Below are positions 47,801 through 50,442 of a stretch of DNA of 64,000 bases, one piece after another. Position numbers and translations under genes: made by a program. Origin of the DNA: Heliopora coerulea (taxonomy: Eukaryota; Cnidaria; Anthozoa; Scleralcyonacea; Helioporidae); NCBI GenBank assembly GCA_030142905.1, contig JASJOG010000210.1, positions 310,001-374,000 of the forward strand, read 5' to 3'. Under the pieces are notes generated by a model, which saw nothing but the letters and a program-made list of their open reading frames with translations, did no database searches and had not been told where the DNA came from. The stretch's first letter is position 1. Each line of letters opens with the position of its first letter.

Positions 47801-49471
47801 CTATTGTATATCAGTAAGCAAGTAGGAAGAAGAAATTCTGCTCCTGAGAGAACATTACGATCCCCAGGTCGAACATTAGTATGCGACAATTCTATCATGT
47901 AAATGGGCCGTAATAGAATATTTGGAATTGCAGGCTTGTTGATGTTAGCAGTTCACATTTAACCACAGTTGCAAAGCAGTGCAATCCGTAACCTTCACTC
48001 TACCATCAAGGTCCGTGTAACTCAGTAGTTCTAACAATACCGGCAATCAGAAGGTTACGGGTTCGAATCCAGTCAGGGGCTTAGTAATTTTTCTAAGGCC
48101 CTATCCACACGTATCCGTTCTCGTTTGAAAACGCAATTTTTTTTCTCGTTTTCAAAAGTATTTCCGTCCACATGATTTTCTTTTCGAATTGTTTTCGCCT
48201 GTCCACACCAATACAAAAACAAGATTTCAAAACGATAACAGTCTACCTGGTCAGCAAAGTTATCCCACCTAGTACTTGTACGTCCTGGTCTAACTCAAAA
48301 TCTTTAGGGTCTTGTTGGTCTTCTTCCTCTGTCAAGGCGTTACAGACTGGCCTTCAAGATCGGGAGTGAAAATTACCTGATAACGTTAAGTTTCTTCCTC
48401 ACCTAGTCAGCTTGAACATTTAGCAAAGCTAGATTTATCTCATGACAAGCTATTAAGCTTGAAAAAAAAAGGGGGGGGGAAACCAAAAAACCCAAAAACG
48501 ACACAATAGTGATACGTCCGTTCGCCGTTTTAAGTCTCGTACAGGATACCATACCATGATGTAAGCATTTTGAAAAGTTCCATTTTCACCCGTCCACACA
48601 AGTGTAGGAAAATGGCGTTTTTAAAAATTCCCACGATGGTAAGTGTTTTTGAGAGGTTCCGTTTTCGGTGGCCGTCTTCGCCGGATACGTGTAGACGGGA
48701 AGGCAATCCGCAAAGAAAAATTTGCGTTTTCAAACAAAAGCAGATACTAGTGGACGGGGTCTGAGTTTAGAGCTTGAGGAGCTCGTGTATTTGAGGTCTA
48801 CAGACACCAAACTGTTACATCCTGTTTAACAAATAAAAACTTGCTTGAGTGTGTAGGTGCTGTGATAGAAACATGAATGACGCCATATCATCCGGATAAA
48901 TGCGTAGTGAAAACACGAGGCGTAGCCGAGTGTTTTCTGGAATTTTCCCGTTGAGATGGCGTCATGAATGTTTCTATCACAGTACACAAACACGAAATCT
49001 ATTTTCTATTTGTTTTATGTAAAATAACAGACTTTTTTCGATTTTATGATGTCATCCGTATCTGTTCTCTGAGAGAAAATGAAGCTCGTCGAATTACAGT
49101 GGGCGTAAGACGCGTTTTGTTTTACAAAACAACATTAAAGTGAATTATTTGACTTGTCGGGACTGCAGTTAGGTGTGCACTTGTCGATGACTAACCAGTA
49201 CAAAAATTAGCCTTCATTCTACCATCTGAGTCCGAAACTCGATTGTTAGAGCATCTCCCCAAACCACCTGATGATAAACGTTCTTTTCCGGTCAGGTCTT
49301 CAAAAACGTTTCTGGCTTAAAAGTTGAAATGCATACGCACTTCTTATTCAAAGGTCCCATAATGGGACTAAAAGTTCACCACACATAATCTTAAATTTCA
49401 TTACAGGTGATGAAGATGAGGTTCCTCTTATCCAAGGTTTCTCAGATGACGACCCACTGGTTGAAGCTTGA
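4906..49471 (+). CDS. SORL1: SorLA-family sorting receptor, C-terminal part (13 visible coding segments plus stalk repeats)
   Basis: Type I membrane receptor of the VPS10/LDLR hybrid family, which sorts cargo between Golgi, endosome and surface. Joined exons (4906-5131, 6687-6854, 8911-9027, 13163-13186, 15039-15155, 25079-25210, 39241-39276, 39529-39561, four 36-nt repeats, 41481-41516, 45636-45665, 46801-46989, 49407-49471) total 1317 nt and stay open to TGA. Every internal junction is phase 1 with GT/AG borders. Order seen: last YWTD blade, 8-Cys EGF, three LDLa, Thr-rich stalk, TM, short tail. The tail pattern DED-x-P-[ML]-I-x-GFSDD-x-P-[ML]-V-x-A and the WWxCDxDNDCGD stretch of LDLa-1 match SORL1 rather than LRP5/6 or LDLR. 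No FNIII module was seen. The gene's 5' part lies outside the window. Hydra HAB is a known cnidarian SorLA relative. Confidence 0.88.
5574..5617. repeat. (CTGT)n microsatellite
   Basis: About ten CTGT units ending in CTATCTATC. Confidence 0.95.
5780..5926. mobile_element. Foldback MITE, about 147 bp
   Basis: Outer arms (5780-5800 and 5906-5926, core AATAATATAC-TGAA/G-AAAAT) are inverted with two or three mismatches. A second inverted pair sits inside (CAGTGGC...GGTAAT near 5805 against ATTACC...GGCACTG near 5862). TSD not clear. Confidence 0.6.
6687..6854 (+). CDS. SORL1: SorLA-like exon: 8-cysteine EGF-like module
   Basis: The acceptor is ttgcag at 6681-6686 and the donor is gtaagc at 6855. 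The exon is phase 1-1 and 168 nt long. It encodes C-x4-C-x3-C-x9-C-x-C-x10-C-x-C-x10-C, with the motif [15 protein letters not shown]. This eight-Cys pattern and the CLPK core resemble the module after the SORL1 propeller, where it packs against the propeller. Confidence 0.85.
6908..7455 (+). repeat. Homopyrimidine tract, about 550 bp
   Basis: The plus strand is almost purely C and T (ccctttccc-type units of irregular length) and poor in A and G throughout. It has no fixed period. It begins about 50 bp after the donor of the EGF exon. Confidence 0.9.
7456..8110 (-). pseudogene. Penelope-like element RT remnant (PLE-4)
   Basis: Minus-strand reading gives '[12 protein letters not shown]', '[16 protein letters not shown]' and '[16 protein letters not shown]'. 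These match in order the RT catalytic region, thumb and connector of Penelope-like retroelements. Several stops and frameshifts are present. The distal end merges into the homopyrimidine tract. Confidence 0.7.
8180..8436 (+). pseudogene. GIY-YIG domain C-terminal remnant of a Penelope-like element
   Basis: The reading ends in '...[18 protein letters not shown]', which fits the 'E-x-YWI-x-x-L-x-PxxLN' tail of PLE GIY-YIG endonucleases. It is on the opposite strand to PLE-4, so it is a rearranged copy or a second element. Confidence 0.45.
8472..8610. repeat. (TC)n then (TA)n microsatellite
   Basis: About 90 bp of CT/CTAT units pass into about 25 bp of TA with a TATACAGTATATA segment. Confidence 0.95.
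8682..8770. repeat. Palindrome, about 40-bp arms, 8-bp loop
   Basis: TACAAATGTTAACTAAAAAT... to CTTAGT pairs with ACTAAGTAGCGACG...ATTTGTA around the loop agcgtgaa. The arm's GTGAAACTAAGTAGCGAC resembles the arms at 13987-14129 (GTGAAACTCGGAGTAGCGAC), so both are probably fragments of one PLE terminal-repeat family. Confidence 0.85.
8771..8840. repeat. (TA/CATA)n microsatellite
   Basis: TACATATACATACA-type units pass into TATATATATA, directly after the palindrome and about 70 bp before the LDLa-1 exon. Confidence 0.95.
8911..9027 (+). CDS. SORL1: SorLA-like exon: LDL receptor class A repeat 1
   Basis: The acceptor is ttaaatttag before 8911 and the donor is gtaagt at 9028. The exon is 117 nt, phase 1-1. 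It holds six cysteines and an intact calcium cage ([16 protein letters not shown]). The [12 protein letters not shown] stretch is notably like the first LDLa of SORL1. The acceptor lies about 70 bp after a (TA)n tract and 140 bp after a large hairpin. Confidence 0.9.
9028..11400 (+). other. Intron between LDLa-1 and the microexon, proximal part
   Basis: I see no gene. A fragment near 9280-9420 belongs to the dispersed TTTCACATGTGAAA family, with neighbouring 'tacgatt' sequence also seen near 20.9 kb. The rest (about 9650-11400) is AT-rich and unremarkable. Confidence 0.5.
11432..11911. mobile_element. tRNA-derived SINE, inverted-plus-direct composite
   Basis: It is flanked by the 14-bp duplication CAATAAGAACAATG (11418-11431 and 11912-11925). 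On the minus strand a tRNA-like body has an A box TAGCTCAATGGT (11537-11548) and a B box GGTTCGGTCCC (11494-11504). On the plus strand a second body has an A box at 11754-11765 and a B box-like GGGTTAGACCC at 11797-11807. An A-rep segment (ggatagggcttga...gaaatttca) occurs twice in direct orientation. Pol III boxes, TSD length and the LINE-rich setting support LINE-driven retroposition. Confidence 0.8.
11990..12690 (-). pseudogene. Coding-like stretch, unidentified protein (possible processed pseudogene)
   Basis: Two adjoining minus-strand readings in different frames look like protein. One (12690-12465) is charged and acidic, with [13 protein letters not shown] and [16 protein letters not shown]. 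The next (from 12411 down) has a Cys-containing part ([17 protein letters not shown]). A frame change lies between them. I do not recognise the family. It could be a retrocopy or chance. Confidence 0.3.
12945..13060 (+). repeat. Dispersed repeat with GCGAGCGAATCGTAAGCAG core
   Basis: The core is shared with 20890-21030 (same orientation) and, inverted, with 15770-15960 (attcgctcgctaatgtagca). No ends or TSD were resolved. Confidence 0.6.
13163..13186 (+). CDS. SORL1: 24-nt Pro/Thr microexon linking LDLa-1 and LDLa-2
   Basis: The acceptor is attgtgttttag before 13163 and the donor is gtatgt at 13187. It is phase 1-1 and adds eight residues (PSTPEPT plus split codons). It fits the phase exactly, so the reading frame is kept whether it is included or skipped. 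Its composition resembles the stalk exons. Support is from splice sites and phase only. Confidence 0.6.
13435..13530. repeat. (TA)n microsatellite
   Basis: ATATATACATATATACTGTATATATATGTG-type alternation. Confidence 0.9.
13530..13814. repeat. Palindrome, about 120-bp arms, 40-bp loop (PLE terminal type)
   Basis: Arms 13530-13650 and 13691-13814 pair with few mismatches. They contain GATCGCCTTTGAGCGTGAAAC, close to the GATCGCCTAAGCGCGTGAAAC found at 14063. CTGAAGA...GAAAC spacing is similar to the hammerhead-like motifs of PLE-1 and PLE-3, but stem I pairing is not evident. Confidence 0.85.
13987..14129. repeat. Perfect-type palindrome, 67-bp arms, 9-bp loop (PLE terminal type)
   Basis: Arms 13987-14053 and 14063-14129 pair nearly completely. 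The left arm read on the minus strand contains CTGATGATCGCC...GTGAAACTCGG, the CTGANGA/GAAA pair seen in PLE termini. Confidence 0.88.
14208..14360. repeat. (TA)n/(TGATA)n low-complexity tract
   Basis: TATATATATGATTATATATGT passes into TGATATATGATATGATACATGA-type units, then GATCATGATCATGATAACGAT. Confidence 0.9.
14574..14675. repeat. Palindrome, 46-bp arms, 10-bp loop
   Basis: AACTTTGGGTGAAGCAACTA...AAACTTCG (14574-14619) pairs with CGAAGTTT...CCCAAAGTT (14630-14675) with a few mismatches. The centre read on the minus strand, CTTCGCTCGAAACGTCGAAG, again carries a GAAACGTC segment. Confidence 0.88.
15039..15155 (+). CDS. SORL1: SorLA-like exon: LDL receptor class A repeat 2 (altered Ca site)
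   Basis: The acceptor is tttcctcttttag before 15039 and the donor is gtacgt at 15156. The exon is 117 nt, phase 1-1, with six Cys. The acidic cluster reads [16 protein letters not shown]. Asn replaces the usual first Asp and Thr-Tyr replaces the usual Gly-Asp, so at least one residue that normally binds calcium is missing. Confidence 0.88.
15770..15960 (-). repeat. Dispersed repeat, inverted copy of the 12945/20890 family
   Basis: It contains attcgctcgctaatgtagca, the reverse complement of the core at 12958-12990, with further 'tcgtatcg' similarity at the distal end. Confidence 0.55.
16395..16530 (+). mobile_element. Decayed tRNA-type SINE
   Basis: Contains a B-box-like remnant, then cgtctcggaatcagaaaattttt and a tgacgaacgttccctgatcgtctttcat segment matching the 3' part of the SINE at 11432-11911. 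The A box is lost. Confidence 0.6.
18099..18260. repeat. Foldback repeat, about 160 bp
   Basis: GAGGTTGCCGACG...AGGCTTGGACCAGCCATTGTACC on the left pairs imperfectly with the inverse ...GGCCAGTCCAAGCCTGTATGG...CGACGGCAACG on the right. Confidence 0.6.
19740..19960. repeat. Dispersed repeat rich in TTTCAC/ATGTGAAA palindromes
   Basis: Several near-palindromes of the type ttcacgtg/catatgaaa and cattttcacat. Related stretches lie at 9280-9330, 20690-20890 and 34430-34740. Confidence 0.6.
20382..20644. mobile_element. Foldback MITE with interstitial CCCTAA-like core
   Basis: Ends CCCGTTCTA (20382-20390) and TAGAACGGG (20636-20644). About 75 bp of each arm pair, including CAGTTCTAAATTTT and AAAATTTAGAACTG. 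Between the arms is a 'taaccctaaacctaatctta' stretch resembling telomeric repeats. Confidence 0.75.
20690..20890. repeat. Dispersed repeat rich in CACATGTG palindromes
   Basis: Contains gatttcacatgtgaagttg, tttcacgtgtgaatc and aaaccacatgttaaaat in about 200 bp. It is followed by a copy of the AATCGTAAGC family (20890-21030). Confidence 0.7.
20890..21030 (+). repeat. Dispersed repeat with GCGAGCGAATCGTAAGCAG core
   Basis: Same core and orientation as at 12945-13060, bounded by tacgatt/aatcgta palindromic ends (atacgattgttgg... and ...gaataatcgtatgcg). Confidence 0.6.
22048..22557 (+). pseudogene. Coding-like stretch, unidentified, one in-frame stop
   Basis: A 105-codon reading from 22048 ends at TAA 22363-22365. 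The same frame then stays open for another 60 or so codons with ordinary protein composition ([28 protein letters not shown]). There are no splice sites within, so a processed pseudogene or a fragment of an old retrocopy is likely. I do not recognise the family. Intronic chance reading remains possible. Confidence 0.35.
25079..25210 (+). CDS. SORL1: SorLA-like exon: LDL receptor class A repeat 3
   Basis: The acceptor is gacttcttttcag before 25079 and the donor is gtaaga at 25211. The exon is 132 nt, phase 1-1. It has six Cys and an intact [13 protein letters not shown] cage, then a VTEP tail leading into the Thr-rich stalk. It lies between introns of about 9.9 and 14.0 kb, both full of mobile DNA. 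Confidence 0.9.
25490..26830 (+). pseudogene. LINE-C reverse transcriptase remnant
   Basis: Plus-strand reading shows '[11 protein letters not shown]', '[10 protein letters not shown]', '[20 protein letters not shown]' and, after an insertion, 'FVNDLPNWL...ALFAGDT'. These are the ordered RT motifs of a jockey/CR1-like LINE, with the catalytic F/YADD degraded to FAGD. Many stops. It is interrupted by the 26113-26687 insertion. Confidence 0.75.
26113..26687. mobile_element. 575-bp non-coding insertion in LINE-C
   Basis: It interrupts the RT between LLF and FVNDL. Flanks share GTTATTTT(T)A (26103-26112 and 26688-26697). Inside, about 29-bp inverted repeats (26248-26277 and 26552-26581, core CAAATACGTTG/CAACGTATTTG) surround about 275 bp. 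Class not determined. Confidence 0.6.
27066..27448 (-). pseudogene. Maverick-associated coiled-coil protein remnant
   Basis: Starts with [19 protein letters not shown] at 27448. An in-frame stop follows after about 27 codons, then a charged helical region and a frameshift, ending in ...DVIKIVN. It is Lys/Glu-rich and probably coiled coil. It lies just downstream of the ATPase in the same direction. I connect it to Maverick/Polinton elements of cnidarians by context; function unknown. Confidence 0.5.
27478..28068 (-). pseudogene. Packaging ATPase remnant (FtsK/HerA type) of a Maverick/adintovirus-like element
   Basis: Starts with [28 protein letters not shown] is the Walker A motif. A later frame gives 'SLIILDDCA', the Walker B motif with paired acidic residues, and 'STIVITQQL', the usual following strand with the sensor Gln. 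In these elements the ATPase pumps DNA into the capsid. A stop after about 82 codons and frameshifts inactivate it. It sits between the capsid gene and a coiled-coil gene on the same strand. Confidence 0.72.
28112..28934 (-). pseudogene. Major capsid protein remnant, C-terminal part (Maverick/adintovirus-like)
   Basis: The uninterrupted minus reading (about 28398-28947) contains '[18 protein letters not shown]' and '[15 protein letters not shown]', features I associate with the double-jelly-roll capsid proteins of cnidarian Polinton/adintovirus-like elements. A stop near 28398 is followed in other frames by similar sequence to 28112. The N-terminal part is at 30802-31140, separated by PLE-1. 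Confidence 0.62.
29061..29103 (-). ncRNA. Hammerhead-like motif, PLE-1 left arm
   Basis: Reverse complement of the motif at 30598-30640: box CTGAAGA, stem II, GAAA, then CGTC. See that entry. Confidence 0.45.
29215..29850 (-). pseudogene. PLE-1 GIY-YIG endonuclease region, left arm
   Basis: About 210 codons without a stop. It starts in the connector after the RT thumb ([19 protein letters not shown]) and then has the GIY-YIG core: '[10 protein letters not shown]...[19 protein letters not shown]' (two-part GIY/YIG motif with the catalytic Arg) and '[14 protein letters not shown]' carrying the metal-binding Glu. The RT part is missing, so it is not a whole element protein even though the reading is open. 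Confidence 0.75.
29863..30485 (+). pseudogene. PLE-1 GIY-YIG endonuclease region, right arm
   Basis: Mirror copy of the left arm. The last 103 residues are identical, ending at TGA 30483-30485. Lacks the RT and a plausible start. Confidence 0.75.
30598..30640 (+). ncRNA. Hammerhead-like motif, PLE-1 right arm
   Basis: CTGAAGA (30605-30611, fits CUGANGA) is followed by stem II GTTGC/GCGAC around a short loop, GAAA at 30628-30631, then C and the GTC triplet (30633-30635). ACT before the box pairs with AGT after the triplet as a short stem I. Stem III would be minimal, as described for Penelope-type hammerheads. It lies just upstream of the element's AT-rich end. Confidence 0.5.
30802..31140 (-). 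pseudogene. Major capsid protein remnant, N-terminal part
   Basis: Minus reading from about 31130 to the PLE-1 target duplication (30788-30801) includes '[19 protein letters not shown]' and '[12 protein letters not shown]', which match the N-terminal jelly roll of the same capsid family. The frame meets the C-terminal part at the duplicated 14 bp. No start codon with clear context was found upstream. Confidence 0.6.
31643..33660. repeat. Nested inverted-repeat (foldback) region, 2 kb
   Basis: Three overlapping inverted pairs are visible: 31643-31860 with 32330-32560 (core CACGCCCCTTCATTG), 31860-32110 with 33380-33660 (core AAAGAGCGGAAGTCGCCATT), and about 32150-32290 with 33000-33130. A partial direct copy begins near 32920. 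No coding sequence. Probably several related foldback elements inserted into one another. Confidence 0.7.
34122..34247. mobile_element. Small MITE, about 125 bp (copy 1)
   Basis: Starts TTAACGCTTTAA and ends GTTAAAGGGTTAA. The interior is T-rich with cttttgtttatt and ggacactgggtg. The same family is at 45897-46019. Confidence 0.6.
34430..34740. repeat. Dispersed repeat rich in TTTCATATGTGAAA palindromes
   Basis: Many near-palindromic units (atttcatacatgaaaatg, tttcatatgtgaaaatg). A 28-bp direct duplication (acgc[ct]tacaaaaatttgacatgcat) opens it at 34420-34470. Confidence 0.65.
35040..38217 (+). pseudogene. LINE-D, near full-length APE/RT retrotransposon, degraded
   Basis: In order on the plus strand: endonuclease piece '[22 protein letters not shown]'-like near 35140-35210, linker ('[14 protein letters not shown]'), then RT '[17 protein letters not shown]', '[16 protein letters not shown]', '[13 protein letters not shown]', '[13 protein letters not shown]', and the thumb/C-terminus '[14 protein letters not shown]...LRWLPFYEE'. 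The YADD box is degraded (FPDD). A 389-bp SINE interrupts it at 36487-36875. The tail is AATAAAG followed by (ACTC)n. Jockey/CR1 type; many stops. Confidence 0.8.
36487..36875. mobile_element. tRNA-derived SINE inserted in LINE-D, inverted-plus-direct composite
   Basis: It is flanked by the 13-bp duplication ATTGGTCAAGATA (36474-36486 and 36876-36888), and removing it rejoins the LINE. Plus-strand tRNA-like body: A box TAGCTCAATGGT near 36759, B box GGTTCGATCCC near 36806. The left about 100 bp is an inverted copy of the following A-rep plus the start of the tRNA 3' part, forming an 82-bp-arm hairpin. Confidence 0.85.
38218..38562. repeat. (CTTA)n microsatellite, about 340 bp
   Basis: (ACTC)n at the LINE-D tail passes into CTTACTTTACTTA-type units to 38562. 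Confidence 0.95.
38600..38880. repeat. Tandem repeat, about 87 bp x 3
   Basis: aatgttcagtaaacattcaatggtcagt (38631), aatgttcggtgaacc (38720) and agtgctcagtgaacattc (38805) each precede a 'cagttatttaaactg..gtttaagcatcatta'-type segment. Confidence 0.75.
39241..39276 (+). CDS. SORL1: Thr-rich stalk exon 1
   Basis: The acceptor is caaaatttcag before 39241 and the donor is gtaagttg at 39277. It is 36 nt, phase 1-1, and encodes [11 protein letters not shown]. Many Thr beside Pro suggest an O-glycosylated extracellular stalk (inference). Confidence 0.75.
39529..39561 (+). CDS. SORL1: Thr-rich stalk exon 2 (33 nt)
   Basis: The acceptor is gaaatttcag before 39529 and the donor is gtaagttg at 39562. 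It is one codon shorter than its neighbours ([10 protein letters not shown]) and still phase 1-1. The surrounding intron is a diverged relative of the 359-bp array unit. Confidence 0.75.
39847..39882 (+). CDS. SORL1: Thr-rich stalk exon 3 (array copy 1)
   Basis: The acceptor is ccgaaatttcag and the donor gtaagttg at 39883. It is 36 nt, phase 1-1, and encodes [11 protein letters not shown]. It is the first exon of the near-identical 359-bp series. Confidence 0.75.
40206..40241 (+). CDS. SORL1: Thr-rich stalk exon 4 (array copy 2)
   Basis: The exon is identical to the one at 39847 and lies exactly 359 bp downstream, with the same splice signals and phase. Copy number may vary between alleles. 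Confidence 0.72.
40565..40600 (+). CDS. SORL1: Thr-rich stalk exon 5 (array copy 3)
   Basis: The exon is identical to its neighbours, again 359 bp on. The flanking intron differs from the earlier copies by single bases (for example atgtttcc for atgcttcc just before the acceptor). Confidence 0.72.
40924..40959 (+). CDS. SORL1: Thr-rich stalk exon 6 (array copy 4)
   Basis: This is the fourth identical 36-nt exon, 359 bp after the third, with intact acceptor and donor. The copy's downstream intron diverges after about 41158. Confidence 0.72.
41229..41263 (+). pseudogene. Decayed stalk exon (acceptor AG changed to AT)
   Basis: The sequence aligns with the stalk exons (tgacgactcc...gggacga then gtaagttg). 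Where the others have tttcag the acceptor reads tttcat, and the unit is 35 nt, so including it would break the frame. It is probably skipped. Confidence 0.7.
41481..41516 (+). CDS. SORL1: Stalk exon 7 (diverged)
   Basis: The acceptor is aaaatttgcag and the donor gtaagttc at 41517. It is 36 nt, phase 1-1, and encodes [11 protein letters not shown]. It is clearly related to the stalk exons at the DNA level but carries a Cys. Because the frame is kept if it is skipped, its use is uncertain. Confidence 0.6.
42535..42640. repeat. Foldback hairpin
   Basis: TTTTATCGGATTTAAAACGC pairs imperfectly with the inverse GTGTTTTAGATCCGATAAAG. The centre has cgaggcgacaaacgagtg, resembling the centre of the hairpin at 48860-48982. 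Confidence 0.6.
43955..44604. mobile_element. MITE with GATCGC subterminal repeats (Harbinger/ISL2EU-like)
   Basis: Terminal inverted repeats AAGGCCCGTTTCCATATAAT (from 43955) and the inverse of AAAGGCTGGTTTCCATATAG (to 44604). Both ends carry many CGATCGC/AGCGATC words. The minus strand inside (about 44330-44180) reads '[23 protein letters not shown]', like the N-terminal part of Harbinger-type transposases. The TSD could not be set (TTA-like bases on each side). Probably a deletion derivative. Confidence 0.62.
45636..45665 (+). CDS. SORL1: Juxtamembrane microexon (30 nt)
   Basis: The acceptor is gttatttacatatag before 45636 and the donor gtgagt at 45666. It is phase 1-1 and encodes about YNQTTVGDS, which includes an N-x-T-type sequence (NQT). 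Support is from splice sites, phase and position before the membrane exon. Confidence 0.6.
45897..46019. mobile_element. Small MITE, about 123 bp (copy 2)
   Basis: Inverted ends CCTTTAACCCTTTAA and TTAAAGGGTTAAAG. The interior matches the copy at 34122-34247 (ggacactg.gcgttaaaggg). Confidence 0.7.
46020..46480 (-). pseudogene. LINE reverse transcriptase C-terminal remnant
   Basis: Minus reading gives '[19 protein letters not shown]', '[13 protein letters not shown]' and '[19 protein letters not shown]', the C-terminal region after the RT of a Rex/CR1-like LINE. Stops present. Confidence 0.6.
46801..46989 (+). CDS. SORL1: SorLA-like exon: transmembrane segment and proximal tail
   Basis: The acceptor is gtttttcttag before 46801 and the donor gtaagg at 46990. 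It is 189 nt, phase 1-1. A lysine cluster (SSNKKKK) precedes one hydrophobic helix of about 24 residues, then a basic stop-transfer sequence (KSRKLQRSF). KSRKLQRSF lines up with the KHRRLQSSF that follows the SORL1 membrane helix. SORL1 has its retromer-binding FANSHY just after this point. Here the same place reads YHLIRSDSF, which contains a YxxPhi-type endocytic signal (YHLI). Confidence 0.85.
48000..48800 (+). mobile_element. Decayed tRNA-type SINE, split by a MITE
   Basis: Left piece (48000-48096): tRNA-like 'gtaactcagtagtt', B box GGTTCGAATCC, then 'ggggcttagtaatttttct'. Right piece (from 48763): 'gagtttagagcttgagg'. The two rejoin as the SINE's '..tttttctgag..tagagcttga' segment. Confidence 0.7.
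48097..48762. mobile_element. MITE inserted in a SINE, about 666 bp
   Basis: Terminal inverted repeats of about 45 bp with mismatches: GGCCCTATCCACACGTATCC at the left, and the inverse of GACCCCGTCCACTAGTATCT at the right, both followed by TTTGAAAACGCAA. TAA/TGA flanks suggest a 3-bp duplication of Harbinger type. Confidence 0.7.
48860..48982. repeat. Foldback MITE, 31-bp arms
   Basis: CTGTGATAGAAACATGAATG (48860) pairs with CATGAATGTTTCTATCACAG (to 48982). A second inner pair GAAAACAC...GTGTTTTC flanks gaggcgtagccga. Confidence 0.8.
49205..49325 (+). mobile_element. Decayed tRNA-type SINE
   Basis: Reads 'accatctgagtccgaaactcgattgttagagcatct...ccggtcaggtcttcaaaaacg', matching the SINE head and tRNA body with the B box lost. 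It lies just before the last receptor exon. Confidence 0.5.
49407..49471 (+). CDS. SORL1: SorLA-like last exon: acidic sorting tail and stop
   Basis: The acceptor is tttcattacag before 49407 and TGA lies at 49469-49471. It encodes [21 protein letters not shown]. The spacing of the acidic runs and the GFSDD-x-P core match the extreme C-terminus of SORL1, where the last residues bind GGA adaptors. No NPxY and no PPPSP motifs are present, which argues against LDLR and LRP5/6. Confidence 0.88.
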
Positions 49472-49817
49472 TTCCTGCCATGTATCAAAATGGTTATCGC
49501 AGTAAACATTCACTTGATCTTTACAGATGACTCGTACAATTTTCAAATAGCGTAACGCAGTTTTAAGTTAAATAATTTTGCGCAACTTGCACATTAATGA
49601 CGTTTGCTGGCAAGCATGCTTTGATTTGGACAGGTTATTATCGCTAATGTAATATAATCGTGTTGTGCAGAACCTTATTATTGCAATGACTTTTTACATC
49701 AATCTACTGGAGTCTGGAAAAGCCTCTTCTTTGTTTATGATCATAAAATCTCAGTTTTCGTGGCGATGTGAGGTTAAGCACCTTGGCTAAAAACTAGGAG
49801 CTTATTTTTGGGATGAA

Positions 49818-50225
49818 TTTTTCTTTCCTTTTATTTGCTGTCATTCTTTTCCTTTCCTTTGCTCTGTTATCCTTCTTTCCATTCTCTTCCCTTACGCTCT
49901 CCTTTTCTTTTCTCCCTTTCCTTTATCCTGTTCCTTCTCTTTCCTCTCCTCCTTTTCTTTTCCTTTCTTCCTTATGTTTCTTTTTTCTTTCCTTCCATTT
50001 CTTCAATTCCTTTCCCCTTTTTTCCTTTTTTGTTTTCTGCCCTTCATTCCCTTCCTTACCTCCCCTTTCCATTCTTTCCTTTTTAATTCTTTTACTCCTT
50101 TATCCTTCCTTACGTCGAACCTTTCTATTAATTCTTTCTGTCGTCCTTCCCTTTGTTCATTCCTTCGTTCCTTCCCACTTTTTCTTGCTTACTAATATCC
50201 TCTTTGTTGTTTGCCTGATTAATTT
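49818..50225 (+). repeat. Homopyrimidine tract, about 400 bp
   Basis: The plus strand is dominated by CTTTCC-type runs and is poor in A and G. It falls within the likely 3' UTR. Confidence 0.9.
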
Positions 50226-50436
50226 GGCTCCACCTCCTTTGTTTGTTGTATAAACGATTGGTTTTTTCCAGGTTCTTACGTAGTGTCAGTTAAAAGTGAG
50301 AAACCTTTGTAAAGCTCCATTGGAAAATTTAAATAACCGTTCATTTGATTCTGTAACCTCATGCACTTACTGTCCTTGTGAGTAGCGAGTCAAAGAGGTT
50401 TTAACCATATAACTACATTTAATTTTACTTCACATG

Positions 50437-50442
50437 AATAAA
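50437..50442 (+). promoter_or_regulatory. Candidate poly(A) signal AATAAA
   Basis: Canonical hexamer about 970 bp after the receptor stop codon. It is assigned by position only. Confidence 0.35.

Larger units (their letters stand above)
46990..49406 (+). other. Last intron
   Basis: Holds two decayed SINEs, a MITE and a foldback repeat (separate entries). 46990-47990 has nothing identifiable. Confidence 0.5.

Noticed and set aside
49813..50253. 146-codon hydrophobic reading
   Set aside because: Low-complexity Phe/Ser/Leu translation of the CT tract in the 3' UTR.
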